48,085 bases of DNA from Sporichthyaceae bacterium (GTDB lineage: Bacteria > Actinomycetota > Actinomycetes > Sporichthyales > Sporichthyaceae): positions 1 through 48,085 of the forward strand of contig DATASX010000107.1 in assembly GCA_036269075.1 (NCBI GenBank), given 5' to 3'. The position numbers and the translations under genes are program-made. This document shows positions 15,375 through 23,512 of this stretch, one piece after another. The notes under the pieces were generated by a model. That model searched no databases. It had not been told where the DNA came from and saw nothing but the letters and a program-made list of their open reading frames with translations. Numbering within the stretch: position 1 is the stretch's first letter; every line of letters starts with the position of its first letter.

Positions 15375-15550
15375 TGGACGGGTCGTCCCTTTCTGCTGGC
15401 GGGCAGCGGCCCCCGGGACGCGTGGCGTTCCGAGGGCGCAAAGTCGTTCAAGTGCCTCAGGATGCCCGTTCGGATGGGAAAGGTTCGCCCAAAGCCGAGT
15501 AGATTTCGGTCGAGAAAGTCAGGTTTGCGATCTTTTGTCCTGACTTGGGT

Positions 15551-16903
15551 TCAGGCTGTGACCTCGGCCCGTCGAACCTCGACCGGCAGGTGGGCATATC
15601 CGCGCAGGATTCGGGCCGGGCGGCGAGTGCCCGGACCGGCCGGACGCAGGTCGGCGAAGCGGTCGAACAGCATCCGGAAGCCCACCTCGCCCTCCATCCG
15701 CGACAGCGCGGCACCCAGGCAGTAGTGCGACCCGCCGCCGAACGAGACGTGCTCGCGCGCGTTCGCCCGGGTCACGTCGAAGCGCTCGGGGTCGTCGAAG
15801 ACGGCCGGGTCGCGGTTCGCGCCGGCCAGCACCAGCGCGATGAACTTGCCCCGGGGCACAGGCACGCCGGCGATCTCCACGTCGCGGATCGTGTGGCGCA
15901 CCGTGTTCTGCGCCGGGGAGTCGTAGCGCAGGATCTCGTCGATCGCGTTGCGCCAACCGCTCGGCTCCGCGCGGAGCCGGGCCAGTTGGTCCGGGTGCGC
16001 GAACAGCAGCGCCGAACCGTTGCCGAGCAGGTTCACCGTGGTCTCGAACCCGGCCGCCAGCACCAGTCCGGCGATCGAGACCAGGTCGACGTCGGACAGC
16101 GGGTCCGACTCGGCGGCCGCGGTGGTGATCATCCGGCTGAGCAGATCGTCGCCGGGCGTGACCCGCAACCGGGCGAAGTGCTCCCGGAACCAGGCGTTCA
16201 TCTCGCCCATGGCCCACTCGGCGTGCCGCATGGTCCGGTAGTCGCGGCCGAAGTCCAGCGACGCGGCCAGGGCGTGCCCCCAGCGCAGGAACTGCGGCTG
16301 CATCGCCGTGGGCACGCCGAGGATCTCGGCGATCACCCGGACCGGCAGAACCTCGGCGTAGTCGGTGATCAGGTCCGCGCGGCCGGACTTCGCAATGCCG
16401 TCGAGCAGTTCGTCGGCGATCTCGACGACCCGGTCGTTCAGGTCGGCGACGGCTCGGGGGGTGAACGCCCGGCTGACCGCCTTGCGGTGCCGGTCGTGGC
16501 CGGGGCCGTCGCTGACGAGCATGGAGGGGGGGTCGATCGGGCTGAGCAGGTCGGGCTCGAGGGACCAGGTCAGCACGGCCCGCATCGGGCGCGGGGCGAC
16601 GTCGATGGGGAATCCACTGTGCAGGTCCGGCGAGCGCAGCAGTTCGCTGACCAGGTCGTGGCGCGCGGTGGCGCAGGCGAACCGGCCGGGCACCAGCGGT
16701 GCCTGCTCCCGGATCCGCGCGTAGAACGGGTACGGGTCCTCGCGCAGCGTCGGGTCCAGGACCAGGCGGGCGTAGACCTCGCCGCGGCGCAGCCCGACGC
16801 CCAGGGCGAACTTGCCGATCGCGTGGCGGGTCACCCAGCGGGTCAAGCCCTTGGGGTGCACCCGGGCGAGGGGCTTGGCGGCGGCTGGGCTGGTGCTGGG
16901 CAT
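15551..16903 (-). CDS. Cytochrome P450 (CYP140-like), second of a tandem pair
   Basis: This is a 450-residue soluble P450 mono-oxygenase. The I-helix oxygen motif is AGFETT (284-289), the K-helix ExxR is EILR (323-326), and the haem loop is FGGGSHYCLG with Cys395 as iron ligand. The RRGEVYARL start and the IAGLVLAAGFETTVNLLGNG stretch recall mycobacterial CYP140, from memory. GGAGGT 4 bases before the ATG fixes the start. The gene begins 22 bases after its paralogue on the same strand, so the two are almost certainly one transcript under the TetR-type operator further upstream. No ferredoxin gene is nearby. The substrate is unknown. Confidence 0.92.
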   Translation of the reverse strand: MPSTSPAAAKPLARVHPKGLTRWVTRHAIGKFALGVGLRRGEVYARLVLDPTLREDPYPFYARIREQAPLVPGRFACATARHDLVSELLRSPDLHSGFPIDVAPRPMRAVLTWSLEPDLLSPIDPPSMLVSDGPGHDRHRKAVSRAFTPRAVADLNDRVVEIADELLDGIAKSGRADLITDYAEVLPVRVIAEILGVPTAMQPQFLRWGHALAASLDFGRDYRTMRHAEWAMGEMNAWFREHFARLRVTPGDDLLSRMITTAAAESDPLSDVDLVSIAGLVLAAGFETTVNLLGNGSALLFAHPDQLARLRAEPSGWRNAIDEILRYDSPAQNTVRHTIRDVEIAGVPVPRGKFIALVLAGANRDPAVFDDPERFDVTRANAREHVSFGGGSHYCLGAALSRMEGEVGFRMLFDRFADLRPAGPGTRRPARILRGYAHLPVEVRRAEVTA

Positions 16904-16925
16904 CGGGACCTCCGGGCGGTGCGGG

Positions 16926-18308
16926 TCAGGTGCGGGCGGGGGCGGGTGCGTCGAGCCGGACGGGCAGCGAGGCGTAGCCGCGCAGGATGCGGGTGGGCCG
17001 GCGCACCGGGGTGCCGGCGCAGCGCAGTCCGCCGAAGCGCTCGAACAGCAGTCGCAGCCCGATCTCGCCCTCCAGGCGGGCCAGCGCGGCGCCCAGGCAG
17101 TAGTGCGACCCGGCCGAGAACGCCAGGTGCTCCTTGGCGTTGGCGCGGGTGACGTCGAAGCGGTCGGGGTCGGCGAACACCGCGGGGTCGCGGTTGGCCC
17201 CGGCCAGGCACAGCAGCACGAACTGGTTGCGCTGCACGGCCCAGCCGCGCAGCACGGTGTCGCGGGCGGCGTGCCGGCCGGTGTTCTGGACGGGGGAGTC
17301 GAACCGCAGGACCTCCTCGACCGCGTTGGCCCACCGGTTCGGCTCGGCGCGCAGCAGTTCGAGCTGCTCCGGGTGTTCGAGCAGCTGCACGGTGGCGTTG
17401 CCGATCAGGTTCACGGTGGTCTCGAAGCCGGCCGCGAGCACCAGCCCGGCCAGCGAAGTCAGCTCGGTGTCGTCCAGCTCGGGGCCGTGCTCCGCGCGGT
17501 TGCCCGACCGGGTCAGCTCGGTGTCGTCCGGCTCAGGGCGCGCAAATTCGGCCCGGGCGGCCAGGATCACCCGGCTGAGCAGGTCGTCGCCGGGCTCGCG
17601 GCGTAACGTCTCGAAGTGCCCGAGCAGCCAGGTGTTCAGCTCCCGCAGCGCGGTCTCGTAGCCGCGGAACGTGCGGTACTTGATGTCCAGGTCGAGGCTG
17701 GGCGCGAGTGCCTGGCCCCAGCGCAGGAACGTGTCCTGCATGGCTGCTGGGACGCCGAGCACCCCGGCGATCACCTGCACCGGCAACCGGGCGGCGTAGG
17801 CGGAGATCAGATCGACCGGGCCGGCGGAGTCGATGCGGTCGAGCAGGTCGGCGGCGATCCGTTCGACGTCGCCGCCCAGCGCGTCGACCGCCCGGGCGGT
17901 GAACGCCTTGCTGACCAGCCGCCGGTAGCGCAGGTGCTCCGGACCGTCGACGACAAGCAACGAGGGCGGGGTGACCGGGCCGAGCACGGCCGGGTCGCGG
18001 GCCCACGCGATCACGCGGCCGAGCCCGCCGGGCAGCGTCTCCGGGAACCCGGAGCGGTAGGTATCGGTGCGCAGCACCTCGGAGATCACGCCGTGGTCGG
18101 CGCTGATCAGCCCGAACCGGCTCGGCGTCACCGGGCCCCGGGCCCGGATCTCGGCGTAGATCGGGTACGGATCGGCCCGGACTGCCGGGTCGATGACCAT
18201 CCGCGAGTGCAGGTCGCCCTTGCGGGCGCCGGCCCGCACCAGGGCGCCGGTCAGCCCGTAACGACCACCCCAACGAACGAATGACTTCACCTGGTCCACC
18301 GGAGCCAT
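16926..18308 (-). CDS. Cytochrome P450 (CYP140-like), first of a tandem pair, with internal 18-residue duplication
   Basis: This is a 460-residue P450 paralogous to the next gene. Motifs are AGFETT (293-298), EVLR (332-335) and FSAGSHYCLG with Cys404. The loop before the I helix carries an extra segment in which DDTELT appears twice (261-266 and 279-284), an in-frame 54-base duplication that the sister P450 lacks. The start is the ATG with GGGAGGTG directly upstream, 12 codons inside the open frame. A 15-base palindrome about 50 bases upstream probably controls both P450s. The divergence between the two copies suggests different substrates; none can be named. Confidence 0.92.
   Translation of the reverse strand: MAPVDQVKSFVRWGGRYGLTGALVRAGARKGDLHSRMVIDPAVRADPYPIYAEIRARGPVTPSRFGLISADHGVISEVLRTDTYRSGFPETLPGGLGRVIAWARDPAVLGPVTPPSLLVVDGPEHLRYRRLVSKAFTARAVDALGGDVERIAADLLDRIDSAGPVDLISAYAARLPVQVIAGVLGVPAAMQDTFLRWGQALAPSLDLDIKYRTFRGYETALRELNTWLLGHFETLRREPGDDLLSRVILAARAEFARPEPDDTELTRSGNRAEHGPELDDTELTSLAGLVLAAGFETTVNLIGNATVQLLEHPEQLELLRAEPNRWANAVEEVLRFDSPVQNTGRHAARDTVLRGWAVQRNQFVLLCLAGANRDPAVFADPDRFDVTRANAKEHLAFSAGSHYCLGAALARLEGEIGLRLLFERFGGLRCAGTPVRRPTRILRGYASLPVRLDAPAPART
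17458..17539. repeat. Direct repeat, 54-bp period, inside the P450 gene
   Basis: A 28-base sequence starting GTCAGCTCGGTGTCGTCC occurs at 17458-17485 and again at 17512-17539 with two mismatches. The 54-base spacing is exactly 18 codons, so the reading frame is kept. Confidence 0.8.
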
Positions 18309-18359
18309 CGCACCTCCCGGAGGTCCGGGCGGCCGGCTCCCCACCGGACGACCGCGCAG

Positions 18360-18374
18360 ACTTACGGCGTAAGT
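18360..18374. promoter_or_regulatory. Palindromic operator upstream of the P450 pair
   Basis: ACTTACGGCGTAAGT has perfect 6-base arms around 3 bases, with a further GTAAGTTTACGT overlap to its right. It lies between the TetR-type regulator gene and the P450 operon, next to a -10-like TAAACT. It is the natural candidate for the binding site of that regulator. Confidence 0.6.
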
Positions 18375-18409
18375 TTACGTTCCGACGGTGCCACGGGGAA
18401 GGCGACCTG

Positions 18410-19075
18410 TCAACGTTCGGTGGGGCGCGCCGCGGCCAGCGCCTGCAGCAGCAGGTCGAGGCCGAACTCGAAGTCGGCCTCCGGGTCGAGTTCGAGCAGG
18501 CTGGGGCCCAGCGCGGTCAGGTGCGGGAACTCCTCGGGGGAGACGGCGCCGGGCAGCAGCATCCCGGCCGTGCTGAGCGCCGCGGCGGCCTGCATGCGGG
18601 CCGTCTCGGTCGCGATCGAGCCGATCACGAACGAGGTCACCGCACGAACCACGCGGATGGCGTCAGTGCCGGTGAACCCGGCCTGATGGACCATCGCGTA
18701 GGCGTACTCCAGCGGTCGCAACCCGACCCAGGACATCGGCGCCCGGGACATGGCCAGCTGCATGCAGTTGGGGTAGCGCCGCACGACGTCGCGGAAGGCG
18801 CGGGAGATGGTACGGGCGCGGGTGTCCCAATCGGCGTCCGGGTCGGGCGGCAGCTCGATCTGCGCCCCGACCCACTCGGCCACGGCGTCGAGCAGCGCGG
18901 CCTTGTTGGGCACGTGGTTGTACAGCGACATCGCCGCGACGCCGAGCTCGGCGGAGATCCGGCGCATCGAGGCCGCCGTCTCGCCCTCGGTCTCGATGAT
19001 CCGCACCGCGGCCTCGACGATCAGCTCCAGGGACAGCCGTCCGCGTGCCGCCGAGGAACTCGGATCCGCCGCCAT
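18410..19075 (-). CDS. TetR-family transcriptional regulator
   Basis: This is a 221-residue repressor. The N-terminal helix-turn-helix spans about residues 15-60 (LIVEAAVRIIETEG, SMRRISAELGVAAMSLYNHVPNKAALLDAV), typical of TetR proteins. The C-terminal two thirds form the helical ligand pocket of the TetR_C tetracycline-repressor-like group. It is transcribed toward the two P450 genes and divergently from the DDN-like gene, so it probably controls one or both; the palindrome at 18360-18374 fits as operator. The ATG start is exactly 7 bases after a TAGAGT hexamer, arguing for a leaderless message and for this start rather than the GTG three codons earlier. The inducer is unknown. Confidence 0.9.
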   Translation of the reverse strand: MAADPSSSAARGRLSLELIVEAAVRIIETEGETAASMRRISAELGVAAMSLYNHVPNKAALLDAVAEWVGAQIELPPDPDADWDTRARTISRAFRDVVRRYPNCMQLAMSRAPMSWVGLRPLEYAYAMVHQAGFTGTDAIRVVRAVTSFVIGSIATETARMQAAAALSTAGMLLPGAVSPEEFPHLTALGPSLLELDPEADFEFGLDLLLQALAAARPTER

Positions 19076-19082
19076 GCTCGAC

Positions 19083-19088
19083 ACTCTA
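19083..19088 (-). promoter_or_regulatory. -10-like hexamer for the TetR gene (leaderless)
   Basis: TAGAGT on the minus strand has 7 bases between it and the ATG at 19075, and no Shine-Dalgarno is present. It faces the divergent -10-like hexamer at 19104-19109. Confidence 0.45.
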
Positions 19089-19103
19089 GGAGCACCGCCG
19101 CCC

Positions 19104-19109
19104 TAGGCT
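19104..19109 (+). promoter_or_regulatory. -10-like hexamer for the DDN-like gene (leaderless)
   Basis: TAGGCT lies 8 bases before the GTG at 19118 with no ribosome site between. The two divergent hexamers sit inside CTAGG...CCTAG, a 5-base inverted repeat that could let the TetR protein control both directions. Confidence 0.4.
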
Positions 19110-19117
19110 CATGCGTC

Positions 19118-19597
19118 GTGACCGATGAGAGGTTCATCGAGACGGCGCGGCAGATCTATGCCACACCGGAGTCGCTGCGCGACTTCAACGCCGACATCGT
19201 CGCCCAGTTCCGGGCCAACGGCGGAGCGATCGTGTCCGGGCCGTTGGCCGGGGCCCCGTTGCTGCTGCTCACCGTCGCCGGCCCGGATGGCCCGGAGCTG
19301 GTGCCGTTGGCCTGGGTTGACGACGGCGAGCGGTTGGTCGTGGCCGCCTCGAAGGGGGGATCCGACGAGCACCCGTTCTGGTACTTCCGCCTGCTCGACG
19401 ACGCGTTCGCCACCGTCGAGGTCGGTACCGAGAGCTACCGGGTCCGGGCCACCGAGGCAACCGGTGTCGAACGCGACCGGCTCTACGAGGTCGTCGCGGC
19501 CGCGCTGCCGATGTTCCGGCACTACGCGGCCCGCACCACGCGGATCATCCCGGTGTTCGTGCTCGAGCGCCTCGGGCTGCGCGACGACGTGCCCTGA
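19118..19597 (+). CDS. DDN/F420-type nitroreductase-like protein
   Basis: This is a 159-residue split-barrel protein of the deazaflavin-dependent nitroreductase (DDN) family. The pattern GAPLLLLTVAGPDGPELVPLAWVDDGERLVVAASKGGSDEHPFWYFRLL is diagnostic: it contains the ASKGG and HPxWYxxL motifs that form the F420 pocket in M. tuberculosis Ddn and relatives. Members reduce quinones or nitro compounds with F420H2. The GTG start is inferred from the -10-like TAGGCT just upstream; the longer open frame to 18281 runs antisense over the TetR gene and is a shadow. It is divergent from the TetR/P450 block and forms an operon with the next gene, whose ribosome site overlaps the stop codon here. Confidence 0.85.
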   Translation: MTDERFIETARQIYATPESLRDFNADIVAQFRANGGAIVSGPLAGAPLLLLTVAGPDGPELVPLAWVDDGERLVVAASKGGSDEHPFWYFRLLDDAFATVEVGTESYRVRATEATGVERDRLYEVVAAALPMFRHYAARTTRIIPVFVLERLGLRDDVP

Positions 19598-19608
19598 GGA
19601 GGCTGGGA

Positions 19609-20070
19609 ATGCACCGCCTGGTTACCGGATTCCGGCAGGACGACCTCGGCGACTGGATCGCCGATCTGGACTGCCTGCACAGTCGGCATGTGCGCCACCA
19701 GCCGCCGTTGACGTCACGGCCCTGGGTGCAGGACGAAGCCGCTCGGAGCGAGCGGATCGGCACCGGGTACTACTGCCCGGCTTGCGACCGCGCGGAACTG
19801 CCCGACGGCCTGGTCCTGGACCGGATCGCCGGGCCGTTCGACGCGGACACGATGCCCGCCGGGCTGCGGCGCACCCATCGCGTCGCGGCCGGTGTCTGGG
19901 GCCTGCTGCGGGTGCTGGAAGGCACGCTGGATTACTCGATGCAGACCGATCCGGCGGTGGAGCGGGAGATGCACGCAAGCGACACCCAGCCGATCCCGCC
20001 GGTGGTCGACCACCAGGTGGCACTGCTCGGCCCGGTCCGCTTCCAGGTCGAGTTCCTCAAGCGGCGCTGA
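19609..20070 (+). CDS. DUF3565-DUF1971 fusion protein
   Basis: This is a 153-residue protein made of two short domains. Residues 1-52 match DUF3565 (TGFRQDDLGDWIADLDCLHSRHVRHQPP ... RPW), a small His/Cys-rich domain. Residues from about 78 match DUF1971 (FDADTMPAGLRRTHRVAAGVWGLLRVLEG ... VVDHQVALLGPVRFQVEFLKR), the cupin-like domain also found at the end of some tellurite-resistance TehB proteins. A CxxC pair (YYCPACD) lies between them. Function is unknown; a metal or oxidant response role is plausible. The start has GAGGAGG overlapping the previous stop, so it is co-transcribed with the DDN-like gene. Confidence 0.75.
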   Translation: MHRLVTGFRQDDLGDWIADLDCLHSRHVRHQPPLTSRPWVQDEAARSERIGTGYYCPACDRAELPDGLVLDRIAGPFDADTMPAGLRRTHRVAAGVWGLLRVLEGTLDYSMQTDPAVEREMHASDTQPIPPVVDHQVALLGPVRFQVEFLKRR

Positions 20071-20089
20071 CTCACTTCCAACGGCTGCG

Positions 20090-20344
20090 CTATTTCCACC
20101 GGAAATGGACGAACACCCGGCCGAAGTTGTCCTTGTCCTTCTCGACCCGGTGGTAGAGCCCCTTTATCTCCGGTTGCTGCAGGAACCGGAGCACGTGCTT
20201 CTTGAGCTGGCCGGACCCCTTGCCGGGGATGATCTCGACCAGCGGTGCCCTGATCCGCACCGCCTCGTCGATGACGTCGCGCAGCGCCCGGTCGATCGAG
20301 TCGCCCCGGTTGTAGATCTCGTGCAGGTCGAGCTTGAGCTTCAC
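20090..20344 (-). CDS. Small Smr-domain protein
   Basis: This is an 84-residue stand-alone Smr domain (the MutS2 C-terminal fold). It opens with KLDLHE, the LDLHG-type motif, and carries [12 protein letters not shown], the HGxGxG-type nuclease loop with Pro in place of the usual His. Smr domains nick DNA or cleave RNA; with the altered loop, activity here is uncertain. The GTG start overlaps the msrA stop codon as GTGA, so the two are translationally coupled. It converges on the DUF1971 gene with 19 bases between the stops. Confidence 0.8.
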   Translation of the reverse strand: MKLKLDLHEIYNRGDSIDRALRDVIDEAVRIRAPLVEIIPGKGSGQLKKHVLRFLQQPEIKGLYHRVEKDKDNFGRVFVHFRWK

Positions 20345-20985
20345 CGGCCCGGGTACTTCACGCCGGTCTCCGAGTGGCAGTCGTAGCCGTTGGGGACCTT
20401 GAAGAGGTACTGCTGGTGGTAGTCCTCGGCGAAGTAGAACTCCCCGGCCGGGGCGATCTCGGTGGTGATCTCGTCGAGGCCGGCCGCCGTCAGCGCACCC
20501 TGGTAGATGTCGCGCGACTCCTTGGCCACGCGGGCCTGCTCGTCGGTGGTCGTGAAGATCGCCGAGCGGTACTGGGTGCCGATGTCGTTGCCCTGCCGGT
20601 TCGGCGTGGTCGGGTCGTGGAGCTCCCAGAACCGGGCCAGCAGGTCCTCGTAGGACAGCACCGCGGGGTCGAAGACCACCAGCACGACCTCGGCGTGGCC
20701 GGTTCGCGCCGTGCAGGTCTCCTCGTAGGTCGGGTTGGCCGTGTAGCCACCGGAGTAGCCGACCGCGGTGACCCACACGCCCTCGGTCTGCCAGAACTTC
20801 CGCTCCGCGCCCCAGAAGCAACCCAGTCCGAGGATCGCCACCTCGAAGCCGTCGGGGTAGGGCCCGGCCAGCGGTCGACCGTTGACCGCGTGCAGTTCCG
20901 GGACCGGGTACGGGCGCACGTCGCGCCCGGGCAGGGCCTCGGCGGGGGTGACCATCGTCTGCTTCGCGCCGCGACCGAACAACAT
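20341..20985 (-). CDS. msrA: Peptide methionine sulfoxide reductase A
   Basis: This is a 214-residue enzyme that reduces the S-epimer of methionine sulfoxide in proteins. The catalytic GCFWG motif has Cys56. The conserved [21 protein letters not shown] and GTQYRS motifs follow in order. A resolving Cys is likely in the YDCHSETG tail. It is cytosolic and uses thioredoxin or, in actinobacteria, mycothiol systems for recycling. GGAGG a few bases before the ATG sets the start. It is divergent from metB across only 55 bases, which places two sulfur-amino-acid genes under one short control region. Its stop codon overlaps the Smr gene start. Confidence 0.95.
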   Translation of the reverse strand: MLFGRGAKQTMVTPAEALPGRDVRPYPVPELHAVNGRPLAGPYPDGFEVAILGLGCFWGAERKFWQTEGVWVTAVGYSGGYTANPTYEETCTARTGHAEVVLVVFDPAVLSYEDLLARFWELHDPTTPNRQGNDIGTQYRSAIFTTTDEQARVAKESRDIYQGALTAAGLDEITTEIAPAGEFYFAEDYHQQYLFKVPNGYDCHSETGVKYPGR

Positions 20986-21027
20986 TGCCGCCTCCGTGGC
21001 TCTCGGGGTCTGGTTTCACCGTAGCCA

Positions 21028-21033
21028 TAGGTT
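21028..21033 (+). promoter_or_regulatory. -10-like hexamer for metB (leaderless)
   Basis: TAGGTT lies exactly 7 bases before the metB ATG, with no Shine-Dalgarno in between. Confidence 0.45.
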
Positions 21034-21040
21034 GGCCCCC

Positions 21041-22192
21041 ATGACGGATGCGGCCGCTTACGGCTTTGCTACGAAGGCGATCCACGCAGGCCAGGAGGCC
21101 GACGCGACGACCGGGGCCGTGGTGCCGCCCATCTTCGCGGTCTCCACCTACAAGCAGGACGGCGTGGGCGGGCTGCGCTCCGGTTACGAGTACAGCCGCA
21201 GCGCCAACCCCACCCGGACCGCGCTGGAAACGTGTCTGGCCGCCCTGGAGGACGGGACCCGCGGACTGGCCTTCGCCTCCGGGCTGGCGGCCGAGGACAC
21301 GTTGCTGCGCACCGTGTGCGGCCCGGGCGACCACGTGATCATCCCCGGCGACGCCTACGGCGGCACGTACCGGTTGTTCGCCCGCGTGCACGCCCGCTGG
21401 GGGCTGGAGTTCGACGCGGTGCCGCAGTCCGACCTCGCCGCCGTGCGGGCCGGGCTGCGGCCGAACACCAAGCTGATCTGGTGCGAGACCCCGACCAACC
21501 CGCTGCTGGGGATATCCGACATCGCGGCGCTGGCGGGCATCGCGCACGAGGCCGGAGCGTTGCTGGCCGTGGACAACACGTTCGCCTCGCCGTACCTGCA
21601 GCAGCCCTTGGCCTTGGGTGCCGACGTCGTGCACCACTCGACGACGAAGTACCTGGGCGGGCACTCCGACGTGGTCGGCGGGGCGCTGATGGTCGCAGAT
21701 CCCGAACTGGGCGCACAACTGACGTACCATCAGAATGCGATCGGCGGAGTGGCCGGGCCGTTCGACGCCTGGCTGGTGCTGCGCGGGGCCAAGACGCTGG
21801 CCGTCCGGATGGATCGGCACTGCTCGAACGCCAGGGCTGTCGTGGAGTTCCTCGAGGGCCACCGGAAGGTGCACCAGGTGCTGTACCCGGGGCTGGCCGC
21901 GCACCCGGGCCATGACGTGGCGGCCCGTCAGATGCGGGATTTCGGCGGCATGGTCTCGTTCCGGGTCTCCGGCGGTGCGCAGGCCGCGCTGCAGATTTGC
22001 GAGCGTGCCCGGTTGTTCACGCTGGCCGAGTCGCTGGGCGGTGTCGAGTCGCTGATCGAGCACCCGGCGAAGATGACCCACGCGTCGGTCGCGGGCTCCG
22101 CGCTAGAGGTCCCAGACGACCTTGTGCGGCTCTCGGTCGGCATCGAGGACGTCGAGGACCTGCTCGCCGACCTGGCGTTCGCGCTGGGTTGA
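21041..22192 (+). CDS. metB: Cystathionine gamma-synthase/lyase
   Basis: This is a 383-residue PLP enzyme of the Cys/Met metabolism family. It joins an activated homoserine with cysteine to cystathionine, or runs the gamma-lyase direction; sequence alone does not separate the two. PLP lysine is Lys203 (HHSTTKYLGGHSD). YEYSRSANPTR and AVDNTFASPYLQQPL are family signatures. Position matches metB (Rv1079) of the conserved actinobacterial block with cbs. The ATG has no ribosome site, but a -10-like hexamer sits 7 bases upstream. The last 90 bases also encode, on the other strand, the C-terminal tail of an MFS transporter. Confidence 0.92.
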   Translation: MTDAAAYGFATKAIHAGQEADATTGAVVPPIFAVSTYKQDGVGGLRSGYEYSRSANPTRTALETCLAALEDGTRGLAFASGLAAEDTLLRTVCGPGDHVIIPGDAYGGTYRLFARVHARWGLEFDAVPQSDLAAVRAGLRPNTKLIWCETPTNPLLGISDIAALAGIAHEAGALLAVDNTFASPYLQQPLALGADVVHHSTTKYLGGHSDVVGGALMVADPELGAQLTYHQNAIGGVAGPFDAWLVLRGAKTLAVRMDRHCSNARAVVEFLEGHRKVHQVLYPGLAAHPGHDVAARQMRDFGGMVSFRVSGGAQAALQICERARLFTLAESLGGVESLIEHPAKMTHASVAGSALEVPDDLVRLSVGIEDVEDLLADLAFALG

Positions 22193-23389
22193 GTCGCGGC
22201 GCAACGTCTCCGGCATGCGCAGCGACATCAGCAGGCCCAGGCCCAGCACCGCGCTGGTCGATCCGAACGCGGCGCCGTAGGAGATGTGCTGGGCCAGCGC
22301 GCCGGTCACAAGAGGGCCGACCACGGCGCCCAGGTCGCTGGTCATCCCGAACACCGCGACCACCGTCCCGGCCCGGCCGCCGACGACGTCGCCGACGACC
22401 GCTGCCGGGCTGGCCGACAGGAACGAGGACGTCACCCCGTAGAGCACCATCGAGAACAGGTACGCGGGCAGGTTGTGTGACAGCGCCAGAAGTCCGGTCG
22501 CCACGCACCCGCAGGCGCTGCCGATCAGCAGCATCGGCCGCCGGCCGGTGCTGTCGGCCAGGCGCCCGGCCGGGTACAGCGTCGCCACGTCGGCCAGCGA
22601 ACTGGCCAGCAGGCCCAGCCCGGTCCACAACGTTCCCCGGTGCAGCACCTCGACCACGAACAACGGCACCAACGACGAACGCACCCCGAAGATCGCCCAG
22701 CCCACCGCCGCGTTGACCGTCAAGGCGGCCTGGTAGGCCGGGTTGCGCAGCGTGGGCCACAGCTTGGCCGGCGGCGTGGCGTCCAGGGTCTTGGTGTCGG
22801 CCAGCGCGCCCGGCCGGTGCAGTTGGGCCAGTGCGATCACGCCGGCGAGGCCCAGCGTCCCGGCGTAGATGAAGAACGGCAGCCGCAGCGAGATCCCACC
22901 GAGCACACCGCCGAGTGCCGGCCCGGTCAGCCCGCCGAGCAGGAAGCCGCCCCGGTACATGCTGCTGGCCCTGGCACGTTGGCTCGAGTGCACCGCACCG
23001 AGCAACAGGGATTGCGCGGAGACCGTGAACATCACCGAGCCGACGCCCCCGACCGCCCGCAGCGCCAACATCTGCGTGTAGTTCCCGGCCAGGCCGGTCA
23101 ACAGGCTGGAGAGCGCGACGATCCCGATGCCGACAGCCATCACCAGCCGTTCGCCGAGCCTGTTGACGATCGCCCCGGCCGTCGGTCCGAACGCCAGCCG
23201 CATGAACGCGAACGCGGAGATCACCAGGCCGGCCGCGGTCTGCCCGACGCCGAACTTGCGGGCGAACACCGGGATGACCGGGGCCACGATTCCGAAACCC
23301 AGCGCGACGGAGAACGCCACGGCGGCCAGCACCCAGACCTCGCGAGGCAGGTCGGAGGCTGCTCTCCGGCGGCGGATCAAAGAGCGCAC
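22103..23389 (-). CDS. MFS transporter (12-TM drug exporter-like)
   Basis: This is a 428-residue major facilitator with about 12 membrane segments. Motif A in the loop after TM2 is partly kept (GAIVNRLGERLV), and GPALGGVLGG resembles motif C of drug/proton antiporters. A second motif-A-like loop (YPAGRLADSTGRRP) starts the second half. The C-terminal 29 residues, a charged cytoplasmic tail, are encoded antisense to the end of metB. The GTG start lies 123 bases from the divergent fadD-like operon. The substrate cannot be read from the sequence; multidrug or metabolite efflux is the usual call for this group. Confidence 0.86.
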   Translation of the reverse strand: MRSLIRRRRAASDLPREVWVLAAVAFSVALGFGIVAPVIPVFARKFGVGQTAAGLVISAFAFMRLAFGPTAGAIVNRLGERLVMAVGIGIVALSSLLTGLAGNYTQMLALRAVGGVGSVMFTVSAQSLLLGAVHSSQRARASSMYRGGFLLGGLTGPALGGVLGGISLRLPFFIYAGTLGLAGVIALAQLHRPGALADTKTLDATPPAKLWPTLRNPAYQAALTVNAAVGWAIFGVRSSLVPLFVVEVLHRGTLWTGLGLLASSLADVATLYPAGRLADSTGRRPMLLIGSACGCVATGLLALSHNLPAYLFSMVLYGVTSSFLSASPAAVVGDVVGGRAGTVVAVFGMTSDLGAVVGPLVTGALAQHISYGAAFGSTSAVLGLGLLMSLRMPETLRRDSTQRERQVGEQVLDVLDADREPHKVVWDL

Positions 23390-23512
23390 GCGGGCGCCAT
23401 CACGTCAGGGACCGGGACCACGAGGGCGCCAACGCCGGCAGACGTCGGTCTTGTTCCTGGCCGGTCACCCCCGTGCCAGACTGGCGCCTCGACGACGGCG
23501 GAGGGCCTGGAC

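Noticed and set aside
12415-15441. Minus-strand ORF of about 1,000 codons opposite cbs
   Set aside because: It is antisense to cbs and offset from the sucrase/ferredoxin-like gene; low-complexity translation without motifs.
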